In this document: positions 9,406-20,693 of the stretch, in pieces
Position numbering within the stretch: position 1 is the first letter of the stretch
Layout of the letters: the number at the start of each line of letters is the position of its first letter
Assembly (NCBI GenBank): GCA_038501785.1
Contig: JBAMJR010000041.1
Location: 153,501 to 217,500 of the forward strand
From: Myoxocephalus aenaeus
Taxonomy: Eukaryota > Chordata > Actinopteri > Perciformes > Cottidae
Direction: 5' to 3'
DNA length: 64,000 nucleotides
Notes under the pieces: generated by a model
The model's input: only the letters and a program-made list of their open reading frames with translations
Told to the model about the DNA's origin: nothing
Databases searched by the model: none
Made by a program: the position numbers and the translations under genes

Positions 9406-12400
9406 CTAAACACAGACCAGAACCAGTGGTTTGTAAATCAGCTTAAACTTTGATTATAAACTGAACACTTTTTTGTTGTAATAACACACTCACCCGCCCC
9501 TCCGTTGATGAATCCGGAGACTTTCAGTACAAATCCGTGACATTCGGCACCGACGGAGAACAGGGAGTAGCGAGCGAACACTTTCCACCCCGTGAAGTCC
9601 TCCATGTCGACCAGCAGCTCATATTTCTGTTTCTGCGTCAGGTAGTGGATGTTGTCGAGACCTGTGCACACACACACAACTCTGACATTTATATTCAGGA
9701 AAAGAACAATCTGATCTCAAGACTTCGGCCCCATTTCTGGAGTTTTAATGTGTGAACTTTATGTTGTGGTTATATTCATCATCTTGCTCTTATCGGGGTT
9801 CATGGGGTATTCTAGTGAAGCCTCTTCCAAGCAAGGCCTTCCTTGGGAACCCAGAAGGTTCCTAGACCAGACGAGGTATATAGACCCCTCAGTGTGTTCT
9901 GGGTCCATCTCAGGGCCTTTTGCCAGTTGGACGTGCCCAGAACACCTCTGAAAGGAGGCGTCCAGGAGGATCCTGGTCTGCTGGCCCCTTTAGACGTGAA
10001 GGAGCAGCGGCTCTACTCTGAGCTCTCGCTGGATGTCTGAACTGCTCTCTCTCTCCTCACCCTATCCTGTCTCGAAAGCTGAGCACAGAGTCCCAGATTC
10101 CGGCTGTTTGTATCCGGCATATCAGTCTTTGGGTCACTACCCAATGTTCCTGACCAGAGCTGAGGGTCTCATCCCTTTTCACCACAACGGTCCGGTAAAA
10201 CATCTTCATTGCTGCCGACGCCGCACCGAACCCGCCTGTCAAGACCCTGAGATACTTGACCTCCCTCTCTTGGGGCAGTGAATCACTCACAACCTGGTTA
10301 CAAGGTCACGTTCTGAAGGAGCAAAAGCTGGTCTACTGGTCCACAGCCAGGACACAACTCCTCCTAGATCTGAGGTTCAACACTCGGTCGGAGCCTCCTT
10401 TAAAGCACCCTAGAATAAACTTTTCCGTCGAAGCTGAGCATGAAGTCATAGTTTGGTTTAATTTCTCACCGAGCCAGTGCTCTTCTGCAGCGCTGCCAAA
10501 GCCAAACTTGTATTGGTCCCAGGGCCGGTAGAAGTTCACCGAGCCGTCCATCCTCCTCTGGATCACCTGGGGGGATATCTGACGGCTCAAGTTTCCAAAC
10601 AACAAGGTTTTATGTGATTTATTATGAAGGTCCAACTGGAAGTGGTCATACTTCCGGTAAATACTCACCGTCCATCCTCCTCCTTCTGACTTCATGTCAC
10701 AGTACACCTGCACACACACACAGTCACCGGTAAAGGTACTTACATACTACACTCTCCACGTCGCTCCTCCTCAGTCCACATAAGGTTCCAAACATCAATC
10801 CACAAACCAATGGGGAAGGACAATGTTTAATATAATCTTGTTAATATAATCTTGTTAATATACTCTTGTTGTCACTGCTATATGTATAAAGGTGAGGGCT
10901 CACCGAGAGGTCAGTACCAGATGTAGGATTAAGAGTGATGGGTAATATCTTGAGCTCACGAATAACTGCACACACATAATTGGGAAGAAAACATTTCGGG
11001 CTCAAAAGGAGGACAGGAGACCTGGCATTAACACATTGTTTTGTTCCTCAGTGCTAAGATCAATCAGGGGAGTGATGTGATGCAGGGGGTTTGAGAAGGG
11101 GACAAGGAGTCAAGTAAACACTGATTTCTGGGAATGGGTAAAGCGACTGAACCACTTGGGTACTGACCGAATGTGTGTAGGGCCCGATCGCCGAAAGTAT
11201 TATGCTTTTATCACAAGTGTTTGAGGTTTTTCTGGTAGTTGGGACAGATAGATGGGAGGGAAGCTGTTTGTCTTTTAGACCGGGACCAACTTGATTTGTC
11301 TGTATATTCCAAGAATCTACGAATAAATTGGCGTGGAGTAAAACTTCTATTCAGTCTCTCTCGTGTTCTGTGTCCAGTGGGATTTGAGTGTTTTCTGAAG
11401 AGATTTGTGCATTCTCAACGCACACAGTTACCACAGGGAGTTACTGTCGTTTAGACCAGTGGTTCTCAACTGGTCTGTCTCCGGGACCCACCATCACCCC
11501 TGAATGACAAGCCGCGACCCAAATCGAGGAACATTCTCAACTTCTTAAATGTATTGAATGAAAAGATGGTGCAGTTTGAACCTGAGATTGTACAGAATAT
11601 GTATGCTAACACAAAAACAAGTTTAATAACCAAAACGAGCAGCTGGTGGCGATGATAGAGAGGGAACTATTCCCTTTCACACTCAATTAGCTGCATTTTA
11701 ATTAAAAAACTAAAACTGCATCTTCAGGACACGAGGTATTACAACATATATAACAATTCAGAATCTTCAGCTATTTTTAAACAGACTCAACAGCTTTCAT
11801 GCACAAACAGTCCAACAACTAAAAAGTAGTTTCAAAAAGACTGAAATGACCTAACTTTAACTGAGAACACACACTCACCGAATCTATGACCAACACTTTA
11901 CTGTGGAACACGTCACTGTGTTGAGGAGCAGCTTTTCCACTAACTCAAAATAAATTAAACAAAAGTGGAATTCAAAAGTATTCATATTGTAACGTGAACG
12001 GTGGTCTTGCCAGGGGAAGAGGAGGGGAAGGGGGGTTTGATTAGGAAAGGCAAGACCTCGCACCTAACTCGGTGGCACTCCGTCGGTTAATTATCCTAGT
12101 GATCCCGGAGGAAATAACAATCCTCATCCGATATTGGTATAACACCTTCGGTCTTTTATCTCGCCCCGTGCTAAATCGTTAGGTTTTTGTGTTTATTTTC
12201 GAAATAAGTTATAGGTTTTGTCGAGGGTGTTTTACAGCTTGCGCTCGAGGTCCCCTGCGGTGGGCTGTAACTCCTCTCAACCCTTATCAAGATGATTACA
12301 TATATCGTCTATATCTTATCATCTACCTTTTTGACACCATCTCATCATTATGACAAACACTGCAAAAGTCTTCACCCAAAGATACTTACCTTAAGTTTCT

Positions 12401-15400
12401 TTGGTAGATTCAGTCGTCACTTCTGTATCTCACGGTGGATGGACAGGGAAAGAGGGTTTAAATTGTTTTAAAGAACCAGAATCTTTGTTTTGGTTTCAGT
12501 ACCTTACGAATAAGGCTGAGTTTTATTTAAAGATTATCTTACATACAAAAAAAATTCAATTCAATCAAACAGTTTAAAATTTACAGATAACTAAGAGAAA
12601 GGGTTAAGTTTTTAGAGCTGGTGAATAAACACCTCTTCTCTCTTCTATCCTCCTGCACAGAATTGCGAGGCACCCCCCTCTCCTGATAGTAGAAGTTTCT
12701 TCCAGACTCTAAAGCTGGAGACCTGTCCCAACCCTTAAGAGCTGGGACAGGTCCAATCTGATTTTTCTCCTTAACTAGTAAAAGTTTACAAGTAACTAAG
12801 AGAAAGGGTTAAGTTTTTAGAGCTGGTGAATAAACACCTCTTCTCTCTTCTATCCTCCTGCACAGAATTGCGAGGCACCCCGAAAAACATACATTCTCCA
12901 CCCTCTTTTATACACAAGAGTACATCAGTCATGCTGTCACCAGAGTTGGACAGAGGGGGTTTTACTACCCTATCTGGTTAGATTGCCAACGCATGCTTCT
13001 AACAAAGGAAAGAACATTTAACACATCTCATTCAAAAAGAGTATATAACATAGCAACTTATAGTGTCCTATGGATTTTATACTGTCTAATCACAAACTAT
13101 AATGAAAATAAAAACCAAACATTATATATATGCTCAAATGGTTACATATAAAAAGAAAATGATTATACGGTTATACTAGTTAGACTTTTTTACTTTCATT
13201 ATTTTTCCTCGATCACTCAACAATATATACAACATTAACTTCTCTTGTGATTACCTCATCAGTAGGTAAATACTGAAAAACATTGTGCTTTACAGAAAAT
13301 TAAGCAGCACTCAATTCTCCTCCCAACCCCAGAGTGTTTTCCTGTCATGCAGGCAGCGCCATCAGTTGTCAATGTTATATTCAGTAGGCTGTTTAATTAA
13401 ATTATCCTAAAAACCCAAAGTCTCCCCCATATCAGGATGGTTTGACCCAACCTGGCCCACGCTGCTGAAAACATGGAGGGACAAGTGCAAAACCAGTTGA
13501 AACCAGAGCCGGCAAAATAACGACACTCCGCTGCATATAAAGTCCTTTCAAAATAAAACCACAGGATGAAGAAAAAAAAAAGAGATTTATTTTTAATTTT
13601 TTTCAGGCAAAGGCCTGCGACCCACTGAAAACAGGTCCCACCAGTTGAGAATCACTGGTCTGGGGCATACCTGCTCACATACCTGTATTTGGTATGTGAG
13701 CAGGTGTGGTCTGGGGAACACTTGCTCACATACCTGTATGTGAGCAAGTGTTGTCTGGGCCAGTGATTCTTAACCATCGGGCCAAGAGCGCCACCAAAAA
13801 CTTTCTGTTTTTCACCTGTGGGCGGCAGAATATCTGGTCAACCAGTTCACAGCTCTTACTGATGGCGCAGCGGACAGAGCTACTTATGTCTCAGGGTTAG
13901 AACTTCAGTCACGGTTTAAAAAAAATTACACCGCCGAACTGGTGGTGTAATCACAGGAAGAGACATAAGAGTTTCCTGTGCGACGGAGTTTCATGATGGT
14001 GGTGAGATGTACCCAGCATGCAGTTCGGCGGTGTAATTCTTTTTACACCATGACTGAAGTTCTAACCCTGAGACGTAAGTAGCTCCGTCCTGCGCCATCA
14101 GTAAGATGGGCACAGTCCTTTTCGGCGTCAATGAATGTGTTTACTCAAAAATAAATACCGTAATATACCGTGAAATGAAATTTTGGCCATACCGCCGTCA
14201 GTCAGTTGTTTAACAATCTCCAATATGCAGAAGAAGACATTCAGCCAGCCGTTAGCCTGTAGCGAAAATCATAGAGAAGTATTTAAAACGAAATAATGAA
14301 GACAAAAGTGCTGCCAAACACACCCAGGAAACATGGATATGCCTTGCACGGTGGGATGGGCTGACCTGGAAGTACTCCCTCTTTGTAGTTCTGGGAGCCC
14401 AGGGCAGATGTTTTCGCCCTCTGCTTGCACCGGTGTCCTGTTCCTCCAAGCTGGGCTCACTGCCCGACTTTGTCAGAGAGCTTCCCTTCGTTTCTGGGAT
14501 TTGTTTATTCAAGCGTTCCAACTTTTTTCCGAGACTCTTTTTCTCTTTTACAAATGGAATTTTATTTAAAAAAAACCTTTACTTTCGGAATTACCAACGT
14601 GATTTACTCAAAGATTTTACCAAAAGGATTTGACTCCGGGAATTTATAAAAAGGATTTTACCAACGGGCCTATACTCAAGAACACATGCTTTCCCTTGGT
14701 GTTCTTATGAATCTCTCTTTTATTTTTTATCAAGAAAGGGTTAGTACACAGTTCCTATATAGTTATACACTTTCCAACCTCTTATTTATTGCCTATACTA
14801 TTACACAATAATTACGCCCTTTAATCACACACACACGGGCTTCTCAGCAGCTCTTTCAAAACAGCCACGTGTCACACACACACACACACACACACTTACT
14901 TTTCATTCATAACCGTGTTGTCTTCAGAGGCCTTACTTTTACTCCCAACCTTTTTCTAGGGGCCTTACTTTCAAACACACACCCACTCATACACCAGGGG
15001 CACCCACTCGTCACGTGCTGTGCTTCCGGAATTATGCTTCGTAAACTCACCCAGTCTCTATACAGTTCAGTGTCACTTATACCCTTATTACTATTAATTA
15101 TTATACTATCAGACAACTAAAACAATTAGACCACAATCCAATCAGAATTAATAGAATTTTACTCTAGTGGGGTTTACTAAATGACTGAGTCCCTGTCTCT
15201 TACAGTTCGTAGGATGCGGCCTAGTGACCTCCGTGTCGCGACATTTCCCTTTCTCCTCACGGACCGAGTTCGCCTTGTGCAGACTCTTTTTTTAAGGGGT
15301 GCTCTGCTCACCGTATTTCTATAGGCGTTAGTTCAGTCAGTCTGTGAGAGGCCAGGGCCAGGTCCTCCAAGGGCTCCCCCGTCTATCTCTCCGGTAGCTC

Positions 15401-17779
15401 GCCAACTGTTGTGGTTGATTTAATGTCTTTCGCTGATAAAAATGTCCGGCTGTCTAAACCAGTGATTCTCAACTGGTGGGTCGCGGACCCGTTTTCAGTG
15501 GGTCGCAGGCCTTTGCCTGAAAAATAAAAATAAAAATAAAAAATCTCTTTTTTTTTCCTTCATCCTGTGGTTTTATTTTGAAAGGACTTTTTATGCAGCG
15601 GAGTGTCGTTATTTTGCCGGCTCTGGTTTCAACTGGTTTTGCACTTGTCCCTCCATGTTTTCAGCAGCGTGGGCCAGGTTGGGTCAAACCATCCTGATAT
15701 GAGGGAGACTCTGGGTTTTTAGGATAATTAAATTAAACAGCCTACTGAATATAACATTGACAACTGATGGCGCTGCCTGCATGACAGGAAAAAACTCTGG
15801 GGTTGGGAGGAGAATTGAGTGCTGCTTAATTTTCTGTAAAGCACAATGTTTTTCAGTATTTACCTACTGATGAGGTAATCACAAGAGAAGTTAATGTTGT
15901 ATATATGAATACTTTTGAATTCCACTTTTGTTTAATTTATTTTGAGTGAGTGGAAAAGCTGCTCCTCAACACAGTGACGTGTTCCACAGTAAAGTGTTGG
16001 TCATAGATTCGGTGAGTGTGTGTTGTCAGTTAAAGTCAGGTCATTTCAGTCTTTTTGAAACTACTTCTTAGTTGTTGGACTGTTTGTGCATGAAAGCTGT
16101 TGAGTCTGTTTAAAAATAGCTGAAGATTCTGAACTGTTATATATGTTGTAATACCTCGTGTCCTGAAGATGCAGTTTTAGTTTTTTAATTAAAATGCAGC
16201 TAATTGAGTGTAAAAGGGAATAGTTCCCTCTCTATCATCAACACCAGCTGCTCGTTTTGGTTATTAAACTTGTTTTTGTGTTAGCATACATATTCTGTAC
16301 TATCTCAGGTTCAAACTGCACCATCTTTTCATTACATACATTGGAGAAGTTGAGAATGTTCCTCGATTTGGGTCGCGGCTTGTCATTCAGGGGTGATGGT
16401 GGGTCCCGGAGACAGACCAGTTGAGAACCACTTCCCCAGACCACACCCGCCCACATGTTCTTACTGCTCACAATTAGTTGTTGGACCAGTTATGTCCTCA
16501 TCAACAAAAGAGCTTTGAACAAAGTTAATGTAATAACTGCGTTTGATGTTTGTCTTTATTTTCTTTTTTAAATTGTGATCTTTGATAGAGTAATGTGGGT
16601 TTCTTAACACTACATTAAATGCAGTTATGTTGTAATAAACAGAAACATTTGCTTACTTATATTTTTACTTTTATATAAATGCATGTCCAATATTTTTACA
16701 CTTGAATAAACAATAATCAAATGCAAAGACAGTTATTTAACAATATGTTAGGGAGTAGTCTATACAGTGTTACAGTTACAACCGGTGTTATACAACACCA
16801 ATGACTATAAACAGTCTGGTTCACAGGGAGCCAGAAGGCAGAACCTCTTTGTGGTGTAAAGGTGTGGCTCACCTGGACAGCGGACCTCTCTCCAGCGGGG
16901 TAGATGGTGTACACTCCGCTGGGTGAGAGCTGGTCCTGTCAGTGGATGTCGCTGCAGTCCGGCGGCTGGACGAGCTCAGAGCAGCTGATCAGCAGCGGAG
17001 CCGGCAGGAGGAGCAGGAGGAGGGCGGTGGAAACCTGCTGGAACCGGGTTCGGTTTTACTTTCTGTTCTAACGGTTTGTTCCCGACACGTTCTCCCTCCC
17101 AACTCATCAAATACCGACGTTTGGTCATCGGCCCAGTGCTTCTAACTGGTGTCGCTGTGGGACGGGTTCTACTAGTTATGAAGAGTATCTTTATGAAGCT
17201 TTACTTACTGTTAAAGGTTTACAGAACTTCTTGGTTAGGTTGAGGAAGAGATCACGGTTTAGGTTAAAATAAGTATGTTTGTTACATAACTGTCGGCACT
17301 GGGGAAACCCGGTTCTAAAGGAGGAAACCTCGTTAGTATTGATGAGGTCCAGAGCTGCTATCAGTTCTTTATTGGTCAAGACGTCCTCGTCTCAAGCCCT
17401 CTCTCTCTCTCTCTCTCTCTTTGTCTCTTTCTCTCTCTCGAATCAAAGTATACAAAGATTCGTCCCCAGTCGTTATGAAGTCGTAATAGAGGAAGCTGTG
17501 AGCGTTGACTTGGTTTTAAACGGGACATGAACGGCAGTCTTGTCATCTTCTTGTATACTGTAATTTCCCCACTGCGGGACTAATAAAGGATTATCTTATC
17601 TTATCTTATCTTATCTTCTCTTTTTAAACGATGTCAGTTTAAGGACGGCGGGGTTGGGAGCTAGAACCTGTTGGCGGTCGGTCTGACCTGTCGAGACCTT
17701 CTGATCCACGGCATCACAAACGCTTACCTTCATTGTCAGATTTCTGCTGAGACGACGTGGATCCGTCTGACGCTCAGAT
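9149..17779 (-). CDS. mfap4: mfap4-like gene (secreted fibrinogen-domain lectin), six coding exons, with an in-frame stop
   Basis: Fish MFAP4-like proteins are secreted fibrinogen-related lectins linked to the extracellular matrix and innate immunity. Coding exons on the minus strand: 17733-17728, 17034-16873, 10707-10669, 10566-10470, 9661-9494 and 9405-9149. All have GT-AG borders and matching phases. The product has a signal peptide (MKVSTALLLLLLPAPLLIS), an SGVYTIYP start to the fibrinogen C-terminal domain, then VYCDM, GGGWT, MDGSVNFYRPW, GLDNIHYLTQ, a Ca-site-like DKDQDNH and the terminal AWYQWKGHNYSMKT. Codon 34 is TGA (16941-16939), between DCSDIH and the fibrinogen domain, so the reference allele should give only a short peptide. 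All else is intact, which suggests a very recent loss, a polymorphism or a base error. Confidence 0.88.
9494..9661 (-). CDS. mfap4: mfap4-like coding exon 5
   Basis: Acceptor TGCACAG, donor GTGAGT at 9493. It encodes LDNIHYLTQKQKYELLVDME and KVSGFINGGAG. Phases join exactly to both neighbours. Confidence 0.93.
9780..10300. repeat. Degenerate interspersed repeat in mfap4 intron 5
   Basis: Relatively GC-rich sequence lies within the intron (around ccagttggacgtgcccagaa and agcagcggctctactctgag). It resembles a dispersed repeat commonly met in fish introns. Open frames are broken and I cannot assign its class. Confidence 0.4.
10470..10566 (-). CDS. mfap4: mfap4-like coding exon 4
   Basis: Acceptor CCCCCCAG, donor GTGAGA. 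It encodes VIQRRMDGSVNFYRPWDQYK and GFGSAAEEHWLG, a signature block of fibrinogen-related domains. Confidence 0.93.
10669..10707 (-). CDS. mfap4: mfap4-like coding exon 3 (39 bp)
   Basis: A 13-codon exon, VYCDMKSEGGGWT, with acceptor TGTGTGCAG and donor GTGAGT. It is phase 0 on both sides, as in other fish mfap4 genes. The upstream intron is about 6.2 kb and full of transposons. Confidence 0.93.
10708..11456. other. Intronic sequence of the mfap4-like gene
   Basis: Starts with the exon 3 acceptor and a (GT)-rich tract. A short triplicated aatataatcttgtt motif lies near 10830-10870. Nothing else is recognised. Confidence 0.5.
11457..13657. mobile_element. hAT transposon, copy 2, with a nested LTR insertion
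   Basis: Same family and orientation as 6073-7026, with ends CAGTGGTTCTCAACTGG and GAGAATCACTG. Its flanks do not match each other: GTTTAGAC on the left (11449-11456) and GTCTGGGG on the right (13658-13665). Each is the reverse complement of a flank of the inverted copy at 15460-16432. A 1235-bp insertion interrupts it at 11988. Confidence 0.93.
11988..13222. mobile_element. Nested LTR-like insertion (probable solo LTR), 1235 bp
   Basis: The insertion starts TGTAACGTG and ends CTCAACA, so it has TG...CA ends, and it is flanked by ATAT on both sides (11984-11987, 13223-13226). Comparison with copies 1 and 3 shows the uninterrupted site. It has no coding frame. An internal segment of about 90 bp (12588-12676) recurs 205 bp downstream (12793-12881). 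A solo LTR is the simplest reading; the short AT-rich duplication leaves doubt. Confidence 0.65.
13855..14105. mobile_element. Foldback element (about 88-bp imperfect inverted arms)
   Basis: The left arm (cttactgatggcgcagcgga through ttacaccgccgaactg, to about 13941) recurs as a reverse complement at about 14022-14105, with an 80-bp spacer. The few mismatches suggest moderate age. It has no coding capacity and looks like a foldback MITE in the spacer between the two inverted hAT copies. Confidence 0.75.
14106..15459. other. Spacer between inverted hAT copies, in the mfap4 intron
   Basis: No supportable gene. It contains a short (CA)n around 14875-14893. By the swapped target duplications, the whole spacer 13658-15459 has been inverted relative to its ancestral orientation. 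Confidence 0.5.
15460..16432. mobile_element. hAT transposon, copy 3 (inverted)
   Basis: Reverse-complement copy of the 6073-7026 family. It begins CAGTGATTCTCAACTGG and ends CCAGTTGAGAACCACTT (last base mutated). Flanks are GTCTAAAC (15452-15459) and CCCCAGAC (16433-16440), which do not match each other but are the reverse complements of the two flanks of copy 2. Confidence 0.93.
16433..16872. other. mfap4 intron 2, promoter-proximal part
   Basis: AT-rich intron sequence that starts just after the exon 2 donor GTGAGC. No other feature is recognised. Confidence 0.5.
16873..17034 (-). CDS. mfap4: mfap4-like coding exon 2 (signal peptide; in-frame TGA)
   Basis: Acceptor CAGCAG and donor GTGAGC bound 54 codons. 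They give the hydrophobic signal VSTALLLLLLPAPLLIS, a Cys-containing linker ending DCSDIH, TGA at 16941-16939, then QDQLSPSGVYTIYPAGERSA up to VQ at the donor. The frame is otherwise perfect. The stop falls where many homologues have a non-conserved residue, so a single base change is enough to explain it. Confidence 0.9.
17398..17440. repeat. (CT)n microsatellite
   Basis: CT-rich dinucleotide run with a few interruptions, in mfap4 intron 1. Confidence 0.9.
17546..17620. mobile_element. LINE 3'-end remnant with (ATCTT)n tail
   Basis: ccccactgcgggactaataa followed by tandem atctt units has the form of a fish LINE 3' terminus with a microsatellite tail. No coding part is retained. Confidence 0.55.
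17728..17779 (-). CDS. mfap4: mfap4-like first coding exon (ATGAAG) with 5' UTR
   Basis: Acceptor TTCCTTGTGAGCAG opens at 17779. ATG lies at 17733-17731 followed by AAG and donor GTAAGC. Joined to exon 2 it gives MKVSTALLLLLL, a proper signal peptide, which fixes the start. Confidence 0.75.
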
Positions 17780-18025
17780 CTGCTCACAAGGAACAAGGAA
17801 CAGTCAGAAGTACATCTCAGCATGTCAGATATTAAAATATCAATCGTTTCAGGAAGTTCCTTCCACCGGCGCCTTGCAGACTCAATGGAGGGAAGAATAA
17901 CACAACACACAAGGTACAGATTGTTCATAAAACACATTTTCTATGAATGAAATATGAATGTTATTAATGTTCATTGAATCGGAGCAGCTGGTTCGTCTCT
18001 GCTGTCGTTACCTGTCCGAACTCAC

Positions 18026-18068
18026 CTGCAGGTCCGAGTGAAGAGGAACCAAACCACAGCGTCTTATA
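18026..18068 (-). promoter_or_regulatory. Probable mfap4 promoter: TATA-like box and non-coding first exon
   Basis: TATAAG on the minus strand (18068-18063) is followed about 40 bases later by CTGCAG|GTGAGT (donor at 18025). This suits a very short non-coding first exon spliced to 17779. The start site is inferred, not seen. Confidence 0.4.
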
Positions 18069-18429
18069 TCTGCAGGAGGTTCAGTGACGTCGAGAGACTC
18101 ACTGGAGGGAAGAATAACACAAACACACCTTCTTGTGACGAGTGAACGTGAGGTTAGCCAGCAAACCTGGTTTGTCCTCCTCTGCATTCTGCTGGACTTC
18201 CTGTCCTCCTCCTCCCCTCTTCATGTGAGAAACAGGAAGCTGAGTCTGTCTTTCTGCCAACGAGACGGTTATGAATTAATTTCATTTAAACTGGAAGAAA
18301 ATGTTGTTTCCATAAAGAACAGCGTGGAGCTTTCCCTCAAACCAGAGGAACCGCTTTGTCTAATGTGGTCCAGTATGGTCCCTTATGGTCTCAATGGTCC
18401 CTGTTGGTCCCATATGGTCCCACTATTGT
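18069..18429. other. Upstream flank of the mfap4-like gene
   Basis: The sequence gagggaagaataacac also occurs near 17888, a local duplication. Short ggtccc-rich repeats lie at 18370-18425. A 129-codon plus-strand open frame here has no support as a gene. Confidence 0.4.
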
Positions 18430-19256
18430 CTCTGCTCTTAGTTTTCTTAGTTTATTTACTGGATCCCCATTAACTGACGCCTTAGCGGCCGCTAATCTTC
18501 CTGGAGTCCACAGAAATGACAAAATATAATACATACAAAAACGTGCAAAACATAACTTGAAATAAAACAGTTAAAAATAGAATAAACAAAATAAAAATAA
18601 AAATAGTCCAGTCAGATACCTAGTGCAGTCGAGGGCTATGATGTATATTATGCAGTTTCAGAAAAATCTGATGAATAAAAAAAGCAAAGGAAAATGTCGA
18701 GTGGTTAATGTCCTGAGGTGCGCCTTTAATAGTTTTTTAAATGACAGATTATTACCTGTATGAGTTATACGAGGAGCTAGTAATTGCACGAACAGTAATT
18801 GCACGAACAATAATTGTTCGTTTGAGGAAGAATGTTCTTGGGGTTGGAGGTATCAAGTAATTCTTAATTGACAAAGGGAGATCATTTGTGAAAATGGAAA
18901 AGAGTAAAGGGCCTAAGCAACTTCCTTGTGGAACTCCACAGCTAACGTATTTACAGTCTGATCAACTATCATTATAAAAGACTCTTTGCGATCTCTCAGA
19001 AAGATAACTGACCATCCAAGAGAGTGCGGTAATGCTGAATCCATAACTTTCAAGTTTAGTAATCATAATATTATGGTATATTACATCAAACGCAGCACTA
19101 AAGTCAAGCAAGACGGTGCCGGCCATTTTCTTATTGTCCATCTATATCAGCCAGTCATCAGTTAGCTGGGCAAGGGCAGTTGCTGTTGAATGATTCGGTC
19201 TGTATGCATGCTGGGAGCTAGTAATGAGGTTATTCACAATAAAATAATCCTGTATT
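18430..19256 (-). mobile_element. LINE fragment A, 3' part (split by the chromovirus)
   Basis: Minus-strand non-LTR retrotransposon: 3' UTR at about 18480-18700, and reverse-transcriptase coding matter above it (CGVPQGSCLGPLLF near 18900, then LLDFSAAFD near 19100). It has several stops and an internal deletion. The 5' continuation lies beyond the LTR element, at 23743-23945. Confidence 0.85.
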
Positions 19257-19690
19257 TGTCACGGATTCCCCGTCATATTAAGTGTTTTTCATCCTGTCTG
19301 TCAGTTCTAACCACTCTCCTGTCATTCCAGATCCTGCCACCCACGTCTGATTACCCCTCATCACCGTCACCTGGCCCTCACACCATCTCACCTGCAGCCC
19401 GTTCCCTCATTAGCTCACTATTTAGGTCCCCTCACTTGCACGTGTCCTCTGCCAGATTGTCTTGTCCATTGTGCCAAACTCTCCAGCGTATCCCTCTCTT
19501 TGCCTGCCTGTTCTGACCCCGTTTTGCCTGTCTAGTGTACCGTGGATTTTGCCTGCCCCTTATCGGATTTGTTTGCCTGTTTGACTGATCTCCTGGTTTT
19601 GACCCCTGCCTGAATACCCCACTAAAGAACTTTGCCTACCACCTGTCTCAGAGTTGTGCTGTTGAACTCGACTGTCTACTGTGCCTCACA
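19257..19690 (+). repeat. 5' LTR of the chromovirus
   Basis: 434 bp with TG...CA ends. It matches the 3' LTR except for a segment of about 26 bp present only here (around tgtctagtgtaccgtgg) and a few substitutions. Confidence 0.95.
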
Positions 19691-19706
19691 GTACAATCTG
19701 GCCAAC

Positions 19707-20220
19707 ATGAGTTCAGCCGACTCTGCTCAGGCCGTGACGGAACCTCTGCCTCCAACCGACATGCTACAGCGCCACGAGCAACAGCTCACCTTCTTGACCG
19801 AAGCAGTGCAGGCTATGGGCGTGAGTCACGAGCGCGGCATGGAGTCGCTCCGTGATCATCTGCTGAGGAGACTCGCTGGAGAGTGGACTGCCGCCAGTGC
19901 TTCCAGCCCACCTCCTCGCACTTCTCCCGTGTCAGAGGCACGTCTGCCTCCTCCGGAGCGTTGTTCTGGTGCTCCTGGTTCCTGTCGGCCATTCCTGACC
20001 CAGTGCTCTCTCGCCTTTGCAGGTCTTTGGCGGTTCTGCCGAGGCCCCTGAGCCCATGCAGCTTGGGCGGGCCCGACTCTCCACCGAGGAACGACAGCGC
20101 CGCCTGCAGGAAAATCGATGCCTGTACTGCGGTCAGAGCGGTCATTTCGTAACCTCCTGTCCCGTAAAAGAGGGGGGCTCACTAGTCAAACAGAGGGTGC
20201 TGGTGAGCCGAAGTGTGAAC
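19707..20220 (+). pseudogene. Chromovirus gag, internally deleted and frameshifted
   Basis: The ATG at 19707 opens the capsid-precursor N-terminus, up to FLTQCSLAF. The frame then breaks, and a shifted frame carries the zinc knuckle CLYCGQSGHFVTSC (20119-20160; CX2CX4HX4C). Most of the capsid region between them is missing. Confidence 0.85.
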
Positions 20221-20257
20221 TTTGAAATGCCCTCTCGGCAATGCCCTCTCGGCATCT

Positions 20258-20686
20258 CGTCTATGAGCACTATCAGTGCTCATAGACTCTGGTGCAGATG
20301 CTAACCTCATGGACATGGCTCTTGCCTCACAGCTGGGGATCGGGCAGGTGGTTCTGGACGAACCCATCCACGCTACCGCTTTAGACGGTCGCCTCCTCTG
20401 CAGGGTTACTCATCGATCCGCTCCCCTGCCGATGACCATATCAGGTAATCACAATGAAACACTCACTTTCCATCTCATCAATTCACCACAGCAACCGGTC
20501 ATGTTAGGCTATCCATGGCTCACGAGACACAACCCACACATTGACTGGTCTACAGGTACCGTTCTACAATGGAGTGCTCATTGCCATGCGGTGTGTCTAA
20601 AACCTGCTCTATCATCTGTGTCAAACTCGCCTGTCTCTACTGAGTCCTCAGATCTCACCGTGTCCCCAGGGAATATCATGACCTAA
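20258..20686 (+). pseudogene. Chromovirus aspartic protease region
   Basis: Contains the active-site motif DSGA (20285-20296) followed by typical retropepsin-like sequence and LGYPWL. It ends in a stop at 20684-20686 before the reverse transcriptase. Confidence 0.85.
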
Positions 20687-20693
20687 GGGAGGT

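Noticed and set aside
10256..10531. Plus-strand frames over mfap4 exons 3-4
   Set aside because: Antisense shadows of the fibrinogen-domain exons.
18084..18473. 129-codon frame upstream of mfap4
   Set aside because: It runs into short ggtccc repeats and lies on the opposite strand in the promoter flank; no family resemblance.
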